A DNA stretch of 64,000 nucleotides. Origin: Lutimaribacter saemankumensis. GTDB lineage: Bacteria > Pseudomonadota > Alphaproteobacteria > Rhodobacterales > Rhodobacteraceae. How positions within the stretch are numbered: position 1 is the first letter of the stretch; each line of letters opens with the position of its first letter. The translations under genes and the position numbers were made by a program. The notes beneath the pieces are model-generated. The model ran no database searches, was not told where the DNA came from, and worked only from the letters and a program-made list of their open reading frames with translations. The stretch is taken from positions 186,001 through 250,000 of the forward strand of contig NZ_FNEB01000006.1 in the NCBI RefSeq assembly GCF_900100005.1, read 5' to 3'. Shown one piece after another: positions 8,490-17,308 of the stretch.

Positions 8490-9695
8490 ATGAAACGCAA
8501 GACATTTCTAAAAGGCCTGATGGGTGCAGCTGCCCTGGCGGCCTTGCCGATCACGGCGGTGGCGCAAGAGGCCATCAAGATCGGCGAGATCAACCACTAC
8601 AAGCGGATGGCGGCATTCGCCGAACCCTACAAGAAGGGGATCGAGCTGGCGCTGGAGCAGGTGAACGGCGCCGGCGGCGTGATGGGCCGCCCGATTGAGT
8701 TCATCTTTCGCGACGACCAGGGCGAACCCGGCGAAGCGGTGAAGATCGCCGAAGAACTGATGACGCGCGACGGCGCGGTGATGCTGACCGGCACGATCCT
8801 GTCGAATGTGGGCCTGGCGATTTCGTCGCTGGCGGCGCAGAAGGGGTATGTCTATCTCGCGTCGGAACCGCTGGCGGACAGCATCGTCTGGGCATCCGGC
8901 AATCCCTATACCTTCCGGCTGCGCAGCTCGACCTACATGCAGGCGGCGATGCTGGCCGAAGAGGCGGCCAAGACCGACGCCAAGACCTTTGCGACGATCG
9001 CGCCCAACTATGCCTATGGCAAGGATGCGGTCGCGGCGTTCAAGGAAAACCTGCTGAAGCTGAAGCCCGATGCGGAATTCGTGGCCGAGCAGTGGCCGGC
9101 GCTGTTCAAGATCGACGCCGGTGCCGAGGTGCAGGCGATCGAGCGGGCCAAACCCGACGCGATCTACAACGTCACCTTCGGCCCCGACCTTGCAAAGCTT
9201 GTGCGCGAAGGCACCGACCGCGGCCTGTTCGACGGGCGTCAGGTGTTCGGCCTGCTTTCGGGCGAGCCGGAGTACCTGGACCCGCTGGGTGAAGAAGCGC
9301 CCGAGGGTTGGATCGTGACCGGCTATCCCTGGTACGACCTCAACGATGGCCCCGGCGGCGAATTCGTGGCCGCCTATCAGGAGCGCTGGGGCGATTACCC
9401 GCGCCTCGGGTCGATCGTGGGATACATGACCGTTCAGTCCATCGCCGCCGCGCTGGAAAAGGCGGGCAGCACGGAAACGGATGCAATCCGGGCCGCGTTC
9501 GACGACCTGAGCCTCGACACCCCGATGGGTCCGATCACCTACCGCGCGATCGACCACCAGTCGACGATGGGGGCCTATGTGGGCACCATCGCGCTGCGTG
9601 ACGGCAAAGGCGTCATGGTGGATTGGGAATACAAGGACGGGGCGAACTACCTGCCGTCCGACGAAGAGGTCAAGGCGCTGCGCCCCGCGGAGTAA
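8490..9695 (+). CDS. ABC transporter substrate-binding protein, LivJ/LivK type (HAAT family)
   Basis: 401 residues with a signal peptide (KRKTFLKGLMGAAALAALP..AVAQ, cleavage probably after Ala-Gln near residue 26). The mature part is a periplasmic type I binding fold: IKIGEINHYKRMAAFAEPYKKGIELA, GRPIEFIFRDDQGEPGEAVKIAEEL, TFATIAPNYAYGKDAV. Members bind branched-chain amino acids, amides, urea or aromatic acids. Placement in a ring-degradation island points to a ring acid or its amide as ligand rather than leucine; that is inference. It is 33 bases downstream of the Rieske gene and 77 bases upstream of the permease gene. Confidence 0.9.
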   Translation: MKRKTFLKGLMGAAALAALPITAVAQEAIKIGEINHYKRMAAFAEPYKKGIELALEQVNGAGGVMGRPIEFIFRDDQGEPGEAVKIAEELMTRDGAVMLTGTILSNVGLAISSLAAQKGYVYLASEPLADSIVWASGNPYTFRLRSSTYMQAAMLAEEAAKTDAKTFATIAPNYAYGKDAVAAFKENLLKLKPDAEFVAEQWPALFKIDAGAEVQAIERAKPDAIYNVTFGPDLAKLVREGTDRGLFDGRQVFGLLSGEPEYLDPLGEEAPEGWIVTGYPWYDLNDGPGGEFVAAYQERWGDYPRLGSIVGYMTVQSIAAALEKAGSTETDAIRAAFDDLSLDTPMGPITYRAIDHQSTMGAYVGTIALRDGKGVMVDWEYKDGANYLPSDEEVKALRPAE

Positions 9696-9707
9696 GCCCC
9701 AACCCTT

Positions 9708-9740
9708 CCCGCCGCGCGTGGTGCAAGCCCGCGCGGCGGG
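9708..9740 (+). repeat. Perfect 11-bp inverted repeat between binding-protein and permease genes
   Basis: CCCGCCGCGCG at 9708-9718 is repeated in inverse at 9730-9740 with an 11-base loop. No T-run follows, so it is not a standard intrinsic terminator. Hairpins in this position are known from other ABC importer operons, where they protect the binding-protein part of the transcript and lower expression of the membrane genes. That function is likely here but not shown. Confidence 0.6.
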
Positions 9741-9772
9741 GCACTCATACTCAAAACGGAACAGGGATGTAG

Positions 9773-11635
9773 ATGGGCCTTTTCATCGCTCAGCTATTGA
9801 CGGGTCTTGCCAATGCCGGGGCGCTTTTCATGGTCGCCTCGGGGCTTAGCCTGATCTTTGGCGTGACCCGCATCGTCAATTTCGCGCATGGCAGTTTCTA
9901 CATGCTGGGCGCCTATATCGGCTACACGCTGATGCAGGTGCTGCCCGGCGCCGTGGGGTTCTGGGGGGCCATCCTGTTGGCGGGCATCGCCGTCGGCCTG
10001 ATCGGCATGCTGGTGGAAATCCTGGTGCTGCGGCCCGTCTACCGCGCGCCCGAGCTGTTCCAACTGGTCGCCACCTTCGGCGTCATCCTGGTGGTGCAGG
10101 ATCTGGCGCTGATGATCTGGGGGCCGGACGACCTGCTGGGGCCACGCGCGCCGGGCCTCAAGGGTGTCGTGCGCATCATGGGCGAGCCCATTCCGAAATA
10201 CGATATTGCGCTGTTGGTGATCACGCCTTTCGTGGCGCTGGGCCTGTGGTACCTGATCACGAAAACCCGCGTCGGCATCCTGGTGCGCGCGGCCACGCAG
10301 GACCGCGAGATGGTGGGCGCGCTGGGCGTGAACCAGGCGTGGCTTTTCACCGGCGTCTTCGCGCTGGGCTGCGGGCTGGCCGGCCTGGGCGGCGCGCTGC
10401 AACTGCCCAAGGGCGGGGCCGACCTGCTAATGGATTTCAACATCCTGACGGCCGTTTTCGTCGTGGTGGTGATCGGCGGCATGGGGTCTTTGCCGGGGGC
10501 TTACCTTGCGGCGGTGATCATTTCGGTTCTCAACGTGTTCGGCGTGACCTACCTGCCGCAATCGACGCTGGTTCTGATGTTCGTCGTGATGGTTCTGGTG
10601 CTGATGATCCGGCCCTACGGCCTGTTCGGGCGCGAAGAAGTCGCGGGAGAGCATGGCCAGGTCGGTGAGCCCGAGCGCCCGATCAAGCCTGCCGGCCTTC
10701 AGGTGCGGCTGCTGGTGGGCGCGGGCGTCGCGGCCCTGGCGTCGCTGCCATTGATCGGGTCGAACTTTACCCAGGTTCTGGCGACCGACATCCTGATTTT
10801 CTGCCTGTTCGCGGCGTCGCTGCATTTCCTTCTCGGGCTGGGCGGGTTGGTCAGCTTTGGCCACGCGGCCTATTTCGGCGGCGGGGCCTATGTTTCGGCC
10901 CTGCTGATGATGCATGTGAACACGCCGATGGAGCTGGCGTTCATGCTGGCGCCGATCGGGGCGGGGATGGCGGCGCTGATCATCGGCTGGGTCTGCCTGC
11001 GTCTGACCGGCGTCTATTTCGCGATGCTGACGCTGGCCTTTGCGCAGCTTCTGTGGAGCCTGGTGTTCCAGTGGGGCGAGTTCACGGGCGGCGATGACGG
11101 TATCCTGGGCATCTGGCCCGCCGACTGGCTGAGCGGGACGACCACGTATTACTATTTCGCGCTGGTTCTGAGCGTGGGCGGCATCCTGTTCCTGCGCCAT
11201 GTCGCGCATTCGCCCTTTGGCTATGCGTTGCGCGCGGCGCGCGACAGCGAACGGCAGGCCGAGGCGACGGGGATCAACACCCGGCGCGTGCGGATGCTCG
11301 CCTTTGCCTTTGCGGGGATGATGGCGGGTCTGGCCGGCGGGCTGTTCGTGTTCTCGAAGGGCTCGGTCTTTCCCAACGAGTTGGAGATCGCGCGCAGTTT
11401 CGACGCGCTGATCGTGGTCTTCCTGGGCGGGGTCAAGACGCTGTCGGGTGGCATTGTCGGCGGGGCCTTCTTCAAGGGGGTCGAGGACGTGCTGACGCGG
11501 TATGAATACTGGCGCCTGGCGATGGGTCTGCTGATCATCTTCGTGGTGATCGTGGCGCCCGACGGCATCGTCGGCACGTTGCGCAAGGCGGCAGAGCGGT
11601 TCGGCCTGTCGCGCAAGGCGGAGGACGAGGCATGA
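9773..11635 (+). CDS. Fused LivH-LivM branched-chain amino acid-type ABC permease
   Basis: 620 residues, about twice the size of a single permease. Residues 1-290 form a LivH-like half (GLANAGALFMVASGLSLIFGVTRIVNFAHGSFYMLG) and about 300-610 a LivM-like half (LGLGGLVSFGHAAYFGGGAY; the coupling region AARDSERQAEATGIN). Normally these are two genes; here one polypeptide supplies both transmembrane domains. The charged linker near residues 285-305 (EVAGEHGQVGEPERPIKP) is probably cytoplasmic. The stop overlaps the next start by four bases. Confidence 0.92.
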   Translation: MGLFIAQLLTGLANAGALFMVASGLSLIFGVTRIVNFAHGSFYMLGAYIGYTLMQVLPGAVGFWGAILLAGIAVGLIGMLVEILVLRPVYRAPELFQLVATFGVILVVQDLALMIWGPDDLLGPRAPGLKGVVRIMGEPIPKYDIALLVITPFVALGLWYLITKTRVGILVRAATQDREMVGALGVNQAWLFTGVFALGCGLAGLGGALQLPKGGADLLMDFNILTAVFVVVVIGGMGSLPGAYLAAVIISVLNVFGVTYLPQSTLVLMFVVMVLVLMIRPYGLFGREEVAGEHGQVGEPERPIKPAGLQVRLLVGAGVAALASLPLIGSNFTQVLATDILIFCLFAASLHFLLGLGGLVSFGHAAYFGGGAYVSALLMMHVNTPMELAFMLAPIGAGMAALIIGWVCLRLTGVYFAMLTLAFAQLLWSLVFQWGEFTGGDDGILGIWPADWLSGTTTYYYFALVLSVGGILFLRHVAHSPFGYALRAARDSERQAEATGINTRRVRMLAFAFAGMMAGLAGGLFVFSKGSVFPNELEIARSFDALIVVFLGGVKTLSGGIVGGAFFKGVEDVLTRYEYWRLAMGLLIIFVVIVAPDGIVGTLRKAAERFGLSRKAEDEA

Positions 11636-12411
11636 GCGTGGTTCTTGAAACCCGGGGTCTGACCAAATCCTTTGGCGGGATTGTCGCGGTGAACGACGTG
11701 TCGTTTCAGTTGCACAAGGGCGAGCTTCTGGCGCTGATCGGGCCCAACGGGGCGGGTAAAAGCACCTGTTTCAACATGCTGATGGGCCAGTTGAAGCCGA
11801 CCCGAGGCAGCGTGTTCCTGATGGGGGACGACATCACCGGGAAATCCCCGCGCGAAATCTGGCGGCGGGGCGTCGGGCGCACGTTCCAGATCACGGCGAC
11901 CTATGCGTCGATGACGGTGATCGAGAACGTGCAGATGGCGCTGATCTCGCATAATCGGCAGGTGTTCAAGGCGCTGCCCTTTGCGCACAGGATGCACCGT
12001 GACCGCGCGATGGATCTGCTCGCCATGGTCGGCATGGAGGGGCAGGCCGAACGGCATTGCGCCGTGCTGGCCTATGGCGACCTCAAGCGGTTGGAACTGG
12101 CGATCGCGCTCGCGCATGAGCCGACGCTGTTGCTGATGGACGAACCGACGGCCGGGATGGCCCCGCGCGAACGTATCGCGCTGATGCAGCTTACGGCGGA
12201 TATCGTGCGCGATCGGGGGGTGAGCGTGCTGTTCACCGAACATGACATGGACGTGGTTTTCGCCCACGCGCACCGGATCATGGTGCTGAACAGGGGCGAG
12301 CTGATCGCCGATGGCAGCGTCGAGCAGATCCGCAACGACCCGCGCGTGCAGGAGGTGTATCTGGGCGGCGGGACCGTGTTCAAATCCGAAGACGAGGCAG
12401 AAGATGCTTGA
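11632..12411 (+). CDS. ABC transporter ATP-binding protein, LivG type
   Basis: 259 residues with Walker A GPNGAGKS near residue 40, a LivG-type sequence before the helical domain (RRGVGRTFQITATYASMTVIENV), Walker B LLLMDEPTAGMAP and the switch His in FTEHDMD. The usual LSGGQ signature is degenerate here: the region reads LAYGDLKRLELAIALA, which is common among LivG proteins. It powers the fused permease together with the LivF-like protein. ATGA junction with the permease and an 8-base overlap with the next gene. Confidence 0.93.
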   Translation: MSVVLETRGLTKSFGGIVAVNDVSFQLHKGELLALIGPNGAGKSTCFNMLMGQLKPTRGSVFLMGDDITGKSPREIWRRGVGRTFQITATYASMTVIENVQMALISHNRQVFKALPFAHRMHRDRAMDLLAMVGMEGQAERHCAVLAYGDLKRLELAIALAHEPTLLLMDEPTAGMAPRERIALMQLTADIVRDRGVSVLFTEHDMDVVFAHAHRIMVLNRGELIADGSVEQIRNDPRVQEVYLGGGTVFKSEDEAEDA

Positions 12412-13105
12412 ACTGAGCGCGGTCAATTCCTTTTACGGCAAGGCCCATGTGCTGAACGACCTGAGTTTCACGGTCGCGCGGGGACAGGTCGTGGCATTGC
12501 TGGGGCGCAACGGTGCGGGCAAGACCACGACGATGAAATCCATCATGCAGCTGGTCACGCCGCGATCGGGAAAGGTGACGTTCCAGGGCCGGGATATCAC
12601 CGGATTGGCAACCCACAAGGTTGCCAAGCTGGGGTTGGGTTACGTGCCCGAAGAGCGGCGCATCTTCACCGACCTGACGGTTCTGGAGAACCTCGAAGTG
12701 GGACGCCAGCCAGCCCGCGACGGCAGCTATACCTGGACGACCGAGATGTTGTTCGACCTGTTTCCGAACCTTGCGGAACGGCGCGGCAACCGCGGCAAGG
12801 CGCTGTCGGGTGGTGAGCAGCAGATGCTGACCATCGCGCGCACGCTGATGGGTAACCCGTCCTTCGTGCTGCTGGACGAGCCGAGCGAGGGCATCGCCCC
12901 GGTCATCGTCGAACAGATGGCGCGCGTCATCATCCAGTTGAAGCAAGAGGGGCTGACGGTGCTTTTGTCCGAGCAGAACCTGCATTTCGCCCGTGCGGTG
13001 GCGGACATGGCCGTGATCATCGAGGGCGGGACGCAGAAATTCACCGGCACGCTGCAAGAGCTGAACGATCACCCCGAAATCCGCGACGCCTATCTTTCGG
13101 TCTGA
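12404..13105 (+). CDS. ABC transporter ATP-binding protein, LivF type
   Basis: 233 residues. ATG 12404, inside the end of the LivG-type gene, begins MLELSAVNSFYGKAHVL as in LivF proteins; an upstream open stretch is not homologous. It shows Walker A GRNGAGKTT, the LivF hallmark GLGYVPEERRIFTDLTVLENL, signature LSGGEQQMLTIARTL and Walker B VLLDEPSEGIAP. It completes a binding protein, fused permease and two ATPase set. It is the last gene of the island; the next gene starts 74 bases downstream without a visible terminator. Confidence 0.94.
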   Translation: MLELSAVNSFYGKAHVLNDLSFTVARGQVVALLGRNGAGKTTTMKSIMQLVTPRSGKVTFQGRDITGLATHKVAKLGLGYVPEERRIFTDLTVLENLEVGRQPARDGSYTWTTEMLFDLFPNLAERRGNRGKALSGGEQQMLTIARTLMGNPSFVLLDEPSEGIAPVIVEQMARVIIQLKQEGLTVLLSEQNLHFARAVADMAVIIEGGTQKFTGTLQELNDHPEIRDAYLSV

Positions 13106-13179
13106 GCAATCGGGCCTATCGCTGCCGTGCGCCTTTGGGTAGAAAGGGGTTTCGTGCAGGGAAGAACCGGGACGGAACC

Positions 13180-14094
13180 ATGATCCGCATCATCGCTTTG
13201 GCCGCACTTTGCCTTGGGGTTTTCGTGCAGCCGGGCATCGCAGGCGACAGGCAGCTTATCGGCCGGGGCGGGGTGATCGTGAACGATTCCTTCGGGGATG
13301 TCCGGGATCGCTGGCGTACCGGGTCTGCCGTGGGCAGCCGCGTCTGGGGGCCGGAGTGGACAGGGCGTGCGCCCGAAGGGTTCGGGCGCTTGCTGGAGTT
13401 GCGCTTTGGCGGGCAGATCATCGCGCCGGCCAGTATCCGCAATCCCGATGCGCGCGACCGGCCATATGCCGGGGCCTTGTTCGGTGGGCTGCATACGCAT
13501 TTCAGCCGGGGTGAAACGGATTTCGCGCTGGGTGCCGATCTGGTGATGACCGGGCCGCAGACGGGTCTGGATGACTTTCAGGACGCATTGCATGACCTGG
13601 CCGGTATTTCGCAAACCTCGGACTCTGTGCGCGCCACGCAGATCGAAAACGGGTTCTATCCCACGCTTGTCTTCGAGGCGGGGCGCGATCTGCGCCTGTC
13701 ACCGGGGGCCACGCTGCGTCCCTTCGTCGAGGCGCGCGCGGGCGACGAAACGCTGCTGCGCGTCGGCGGCGACCTGACGCTGGGCACCATCGGTCAGGGG
13801 GAGTTGTGGGTGCGCGACGGTGTGACCGGGCATCGCTACCGCACGGTGCGCCGGCCCTTTTCCGGCTTTGCCTTCGTGCTGGGTGCGGATATTGCGCATG
13901 TCGCCGACAGCGCCTACCTGCCGGAAGATCGCGGCTACACCCTGACCGACACACGCACGCGTCTGCGGATGGGTCTGCATTACGAGGGCCGCAGGGCGCA
14001 GGTCTTCTACGGGCTGACCTACCTTGGCAAGGAATTCGAAAACCAGCCCGAAGGTCAGTTGACGGGGGCGATCAGCCTGAACTTCCGGTTCTGA
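13180..14094 (+). CDS. LpxR-like outer membrane lipid A deacylase family (DUF2219)
   Basis: 304 residues from ATG 13180; translation from there gives a clear signal peptide (MIRIIALAALCLGVFVQPGIAG). Family landmarks are VNDSFGD near residue 30, RDRPYAGALFGG, and the C-terminal LGKEFENQPEGQLTGAISLNFRF ending in Phe, the typical last residue of an outer membrane beta-barrel. LpxR removes the 3'-acyloxyacyl chain from lipid A in enteric bacteria. The Asn-Asp pair near the N-terminus fits its active site, but catalysis was not confirmed here. It is transcribed in the same direction as the transport genes but is not obviously related to them. Confidence 0.8.
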   Translation: MIRIIALAALCLGVFVQPGIAGDRQLIGRGGVIVNDSFGDVRDRWRTGSAVGSRVWGPEWTGRAPEGFGRLLELRFGGQIIAPASIRNPDARDRPYAGALFGGLHTHFSRGETDFALGADLVMTGPQTGLDDFQDALHDLAGISQTSDSVRATQIENGFYPTLVFEAGRDLRLSPGATLRPFVEARAGDETLLRVGGDLTLGTIGQGELWVRDGVTGHRYRTVRRPFSGFAFVLGADIAHVADSAYLPEDRGYTLTDTRTRLRMGLHYEGRRAQVFYGLTYLGKEFENQPEGQLTGAISLNFRF

Positions 14095-14221
14095 TCGCGC
14101 GGCCCGGCGTGGCGCATCAACAACAACATCTAATGCTCTGAGAACAAAACGCTTTGCGCGGTCCGCCGTGTCTGTTAGCGTCGGCGACAATAATAAACCG
14201 AGGCAGACATACAGGCAGAGC

Positions 14222-15289
14222 ATGAGAACGGGCTTTGGGGGCACGTTCGTCATCTCCTGGTCGCAAACTGAAGTTGACGGTCTTGAGGCCGCACCGATTG
14301 AATCCTTGAGTGTCGGTGCCGCCTGGGCCTGGCGCGGGGATGCGGTACGGGTCGACGGACCACAGGAATTGTTGCGGCTTGAAAAGGCGGATGGCGACGA
14401 GAACGTCCGGCGGCGCGCCGCGCGCATGGTGCGGCGGCTGGTCGGAGCGGCAATCAGCGGCGAACGCGACCTGTCGCGCATCGACACACCCGAGCAGGTC
14501 GGAGACTGCTCGATCGTGGTGACCGATGGCGCGCAGACCTATACCATGACGGTGATCGAGGTCGGCCCCGGCGCCCAGCCTCTTTTGATGTTCCTCGACG
14601 CGCTGCCCCCGCGCAACAGCGACCTGTGGGTGGTGCATCATTCGCTGGACAATCTGATGGCGCAAAACCCGATGGGTCCGTCGAGCGGCGGGGTCATCTG
14701 TTTCACGCCCGGCACCCGGATTTCCACGCCCGAAGGTCCGCGCCTTGTCGAAGAGCTGCGCGAGGGCGACAAGATCCAGACCCGCGACAACGGCCCGCAA
14801 GAGGTGCTTTGGATCGGCAGCCGCCACATGACTGGCGCGCGGCTGTTCGCGATGCCCAAGCTGCGGCCGATCCGGTTCCGCGCAGGTGCGCTTGGGGTTG
14901 AACGCCCGGACCAGGAACTTGTCGTATCGCCCGAGCACCGGATGCTGTTGCGCGGACGCGCGGCGCGGGCGCTGTTCAACACGCCCGAGGTTCTGGTCGC
15001 GGCGCGCGACCTGGTGAATGGCTCGACCATCGCGGTGGACACGGCGCTCAAGCAGGTGACCTATATCCACCTGCTGCTGTCCCGGCACGAGGTGATCTGG
15101 GCCAATGGCGTGCAAAGCGAAAGCTTTCACCCCGCGAATGCTGCCCTGTCGACGCTGGGCGACGGGGATCGTGCGCGTCTTCTGGCGATGTATCCCGAAC
15201 TGGAATACGATGCGACGACCTATGGCAGTTATGCGCGGCGTAACCTGAACGCATCCGAGGCGGCGATCCTGCAGCACGAGGCGGCGTGA
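14222..15289 (+). CDS. Hint (hedgehog/intein) domain-containing protein
   Basis: 355 residues from ATG 14222 (MRTGFGGTFVISWSQTEVDGLEAAP, a common start for this family in roseobacters); a GTG at 14168 is less likely. Residues 1-155 form an N-terminal region of unknown fold. At about residue 160 the Hint module begins with CFTPGTRISTPEGPRLVEELREGDKI, followed by QEVLWIGSR, PIRFRAGALG and VVSPEHRMLL. The leading Cys after a short loop fits the self-cleaving nucleophile of Hint domains. No intein-style host protein continues after it. Members are often found near secreted proteins, but their role is not established. Confidence 0.85.
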   Translation: MRTGFGGTFVISWSQTEVDGLEAAPIESLSVGAAWAWRGDAVRVDGPQELLRLEKADGDENVRRRAARMVRRLVGAAISGERDLSRIDTPEQVGDCSIVVTDGAQTYTMTVIEVGPGAQPLLMFLDALPPRNSDLWVVHHSLDNLMAQNPMGPSSGGVICFTPGTRISTPEGPRLVEELREGDKIQTRDNGPQEVLWIGSRHMTGARLFAMPKLRPIRFRAGALGVERPDQELVVSPEHRMLLRGRAARALFNTPEVLVAARDLVNGSTIAVDTALKQVTYIHLLLSRHEVIWANGVQSESFHPANAALSTLGDGDRARLLAMYPELEYDATTYGSYARRNLNASEAAILQHEAA

Positions 15290-15306
15290 GCGGGCGCATT
15301 TGCGTG

Positions 15307-15334
15307 TTGACTCTGGGCTTGGCGGGCGTATAAG
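15307..15334 (+). promoter_or_regulatory. Sigma-70 type promoter for rpsD
   Basis: TTGACT at 15307-15312 and TATAAG at 15329-15334 are separated by 16 bases, a near-consensus vegetative promoter. The predicted start near 15341 leaves a leader of about 95 bases before rpsD, containing a CCCC-GCAA-GGGG hairpin at 15359-15370. Confidence 0.7.
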
Positions 15335-15436
15335 CGCGGCTTCATTGGTGTTGGTGGCCCCCGCAAGGGGATGCCTGTCGGGTCGCAAGGCCAGAGGACA
15401 ACGCCCTTCGACAATTGACCACGAAGGAGACCAGCC

Positions 15437-16057
15437 GTGACCAAACGCACGTCTGCCAAGTACAAAATCGACCGCCGGATGGGCGAAAACATCTGGGGCC
15501 GTCCGAAATCCCCCGTCAACCGCCGTGAATACGGCCCCGGCCAGCACGGCCAGCGCCGCAAGGGCAAACTGTCGGATTTCGGCATCCAGCTGCGCGCCAA
15601 GCAGAAGCTGAAGGGCTACTACGGCGACCTGACCGAAAAGCAGTTCCGCCGCATCTTCCGCGAAGCCGAGCGTCAGCGCGGTGACACCGGTGAGCTGCTG
15701 GTCGGCCTGCTGGAGCGCCGCCTGGACGCGGTTGTCTATCGCGCCAAGTTCGTTCCGACGATCTTTGCCGCGCGTCAGTTCGTGAACCACGGCCATGTCC
15801 TGGTGAACGGCAAGCGCGTGAACATCCCCTCGTACCGTGTGAAAGAGGGTGATGTGATCGAAGTACGCGAGAAATCCAAGCAGATGGCCGCCATCCTGGA
15901 AGCCGTGCAACTGGCCGAGCGTGACGTGCCCGATTACATCGACGCCGATCACTCGAAGATGACCGCCACCTTCGTGCGCACCCCGGGTCTGAGCGACGTG
16001 CCCTACCCGGTGATGATGGAACCGAACCTGGTCATCGAATTCTACGCGCAGAACTGA
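15437..16057 (+). CDS. rpsD: 30S ribosomal protein S4
   Basis: 206 residues, the normal length for S4. The N-terminus ([25 protein letters not shown]) is the alphaproteobacterial form, and the S4 RNA-binding domain begins near residue 95 ([35 protein letters not shown]). S4 nucleates 30S assembly by binding 16S rRNA. In this group rpsD stands alone rather than in the alpha operon, as here. AAGGAG precedes the start. It has its own promoter and a strong intrinsic terminator. Confidence 0.98.
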   Translation: MTKRTSAKYKIDRRMGENIWGRPKSPVNRREYGPGQHGQRRKGKLSDFGIQLRAKQKLKGYYGDLTEKQFRRIFREAERQRGDTGELLVGLLERRLDAVVYRAKFVPTIFAARQFVNHGHVLVNGKRVNIPSYRVKEGDVIEVREKSKQMAAILEAVQLAERDVPDYIDADHSKMTATFVRTPGLSDVPYPVMMEPNLVIEFYAQN

Positions 16058-16081
16058 TCTGCGCCATACCCTGCATTTCAG

Positions 16082-16121
16082 GAAAACCCGCCCGGCCCGG
16101 CCGCGGCGGGTTTTCTTTTTT
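16082..16121 (+). terminator. Intrinsic terminator of rpsD
   Basis: GAAAACCCGCC at 16082-16092 pairs with GGCGGGTTTTC at 16105-16115, with further GC pairing inside the loop, followed by TCTTTTTT. It lies 25 bases after the rpsD stop. Confidence 0.9.
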
Positions 16122-16222
16122 GCAAGGTCTGCTTGCATCGGCGCAACATCACGCCGCGGCCGGGCGTTTCATTCTTTCCTTGCGCAGGCACCATCGCTAA
16201 AGACGGGGCGAGGAGTGCTGCC

Positions 16223-17308
16223 ATGACCAAGATCACCCCCCAGCCAGGCATACTGGATATCGCGCCCTATGTGGGCGGGGCGAGCCATGTCGAGGGCGTT
16301 TCAGACGTTGTCAAGCTGAGTTCGAACGAAAACCCGTTCGGCCCGTCCGAAGCGACGGTCGAGGCGTTCCGCCGTGCCGGGTTCGAATTGCACCGCTATC
16401 CTTCGACCGATCACGCGGCGCTGCGTGCCGCCATCGGCGCGGTGCACGATCTGGACCCCGCGCAAATCATCTGCGGGGTTGGCAGCGACGAGATCCTGCA
16501 TCTTCTGTGCCAGGCTTATGCCGGGCCGGGCGACGAGGTGATCCATACCGAGCACGGCTTTGCGATCTACCGGATCGGGGCGCTTGCAGCGGGGGCCACG
16601 CCTGTCGAGGTGCCCGAGAAGAACCGCGTCACGGATGTCGATGCGATCCTGGCGGCCTGCACCAAGCGCACGAAGCTGGTGTTCATCGCTAACCCCAACA
16701 ACCCGACCGGCACGATGATCGGCGCGGACGAGGTGCAGCGCCTCGCCGATGGCATTCCCGAAACCGCGCTTCTGGTGCTGGATGGTGCCTATGCGGAATA
16801 TGTCGACGGGTTCGATGGCGGCGCGTCGTTGGTGACGGGGCGCGACAACGTCGTGATGACGCGGACCTTCTCCAAGATTTACGGCCTTGGCGGTCTGCGC
16901 GTGGGGTGGGGGTATGCCCCTGCGCATGTGATCGACGTGCTGAACCGCATCCGCGGGCCCTTCAACCTGTCGACGCCGGCGCTGGCGGCGGCCGAGGCCG
17001 CGGTCAAGGACCAGGCCTGGGTCGATAAATGCCGGTCCGACAACACGCGGTTGCGGGCCTGGCTGGCCGAGGTTCTGGCGGGGCACGGCGTGCAGAGCGA
17101 CCCCAGCGAAACGAACTTCATCCTGGCGCGGTTCGCCGATGCCGAAGAGGCGGCCGCCTGCAACGAATACCTGAAATCGCAGGGCCTGATCGTGCGTCCG
17201 GTCGCCAGCTACAACCTGCCCGAATACCTGCGCATCACCGTTGGCGACGAAGCGTCCTGCCGGCGGGTTGCGCATGCGATTGGTCAGTTCATGGGGGGGG
17301 CGGCGTGA
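16223..17308 (+). CDS. hisC: Histidinol-phosphate aminotransferase
   Basis: 361 residues from ATG 16223. It is a fold-type I PLP aminotransferase with [18 protein letters not shown] and the PLP lysine in [14 protein letters not shown] around residue 217; C-terminal [18 protein letters not shown] carries the substrate-carboxylate Arg. HisC transaminates histidinol phosphate, and the enzyme often also acts on phenylpyruvate or prephenate. The GTGA overlap with a prephenate dehydrogenase gene suggests it supplies the tyrosine/phenylalanine aminotransferase step here as well. That dual role is inference. Confidence 0.93.
   Translation: MTKITPQPGILDIAPYVGGASHVEGVSDVVKLSSNENPFGPSEATVEAFRRAGFELHRYPSTDHAALRAAIGAVHDLDPAQIICGVGSDEILHLLCQAYAGPGDEVIHTEHGFAIYRIGALAAGATPVEVPEKNRVTDVDAILAACTKRTKLVFIANPNNPTGTMIGADEVQRLADGIPETALLVLDGAYAEYVDGFDGGASLVTGRDNVVMTRTFSKIYGLGGLRVGWGYAPAHVIDVLNRIRGPFNLSTPALAAAEAAVKDQAWVDKCRSDNTRLRAWLAEVLAGHGVQSDPSETNFILARFADAEEAAACNEYLKSQGLIVRPVASYNLPEYLRITVGDEASCRRVAHAIGQFMGGAA

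Noticed and set aside
15437-16057. Long frame on the minus strand from 14117 to 16138 across rpsD and the Hint gene
   Set aside because: Shadow of strongly expressed plus-strand genes; rpsD is unambiguous.
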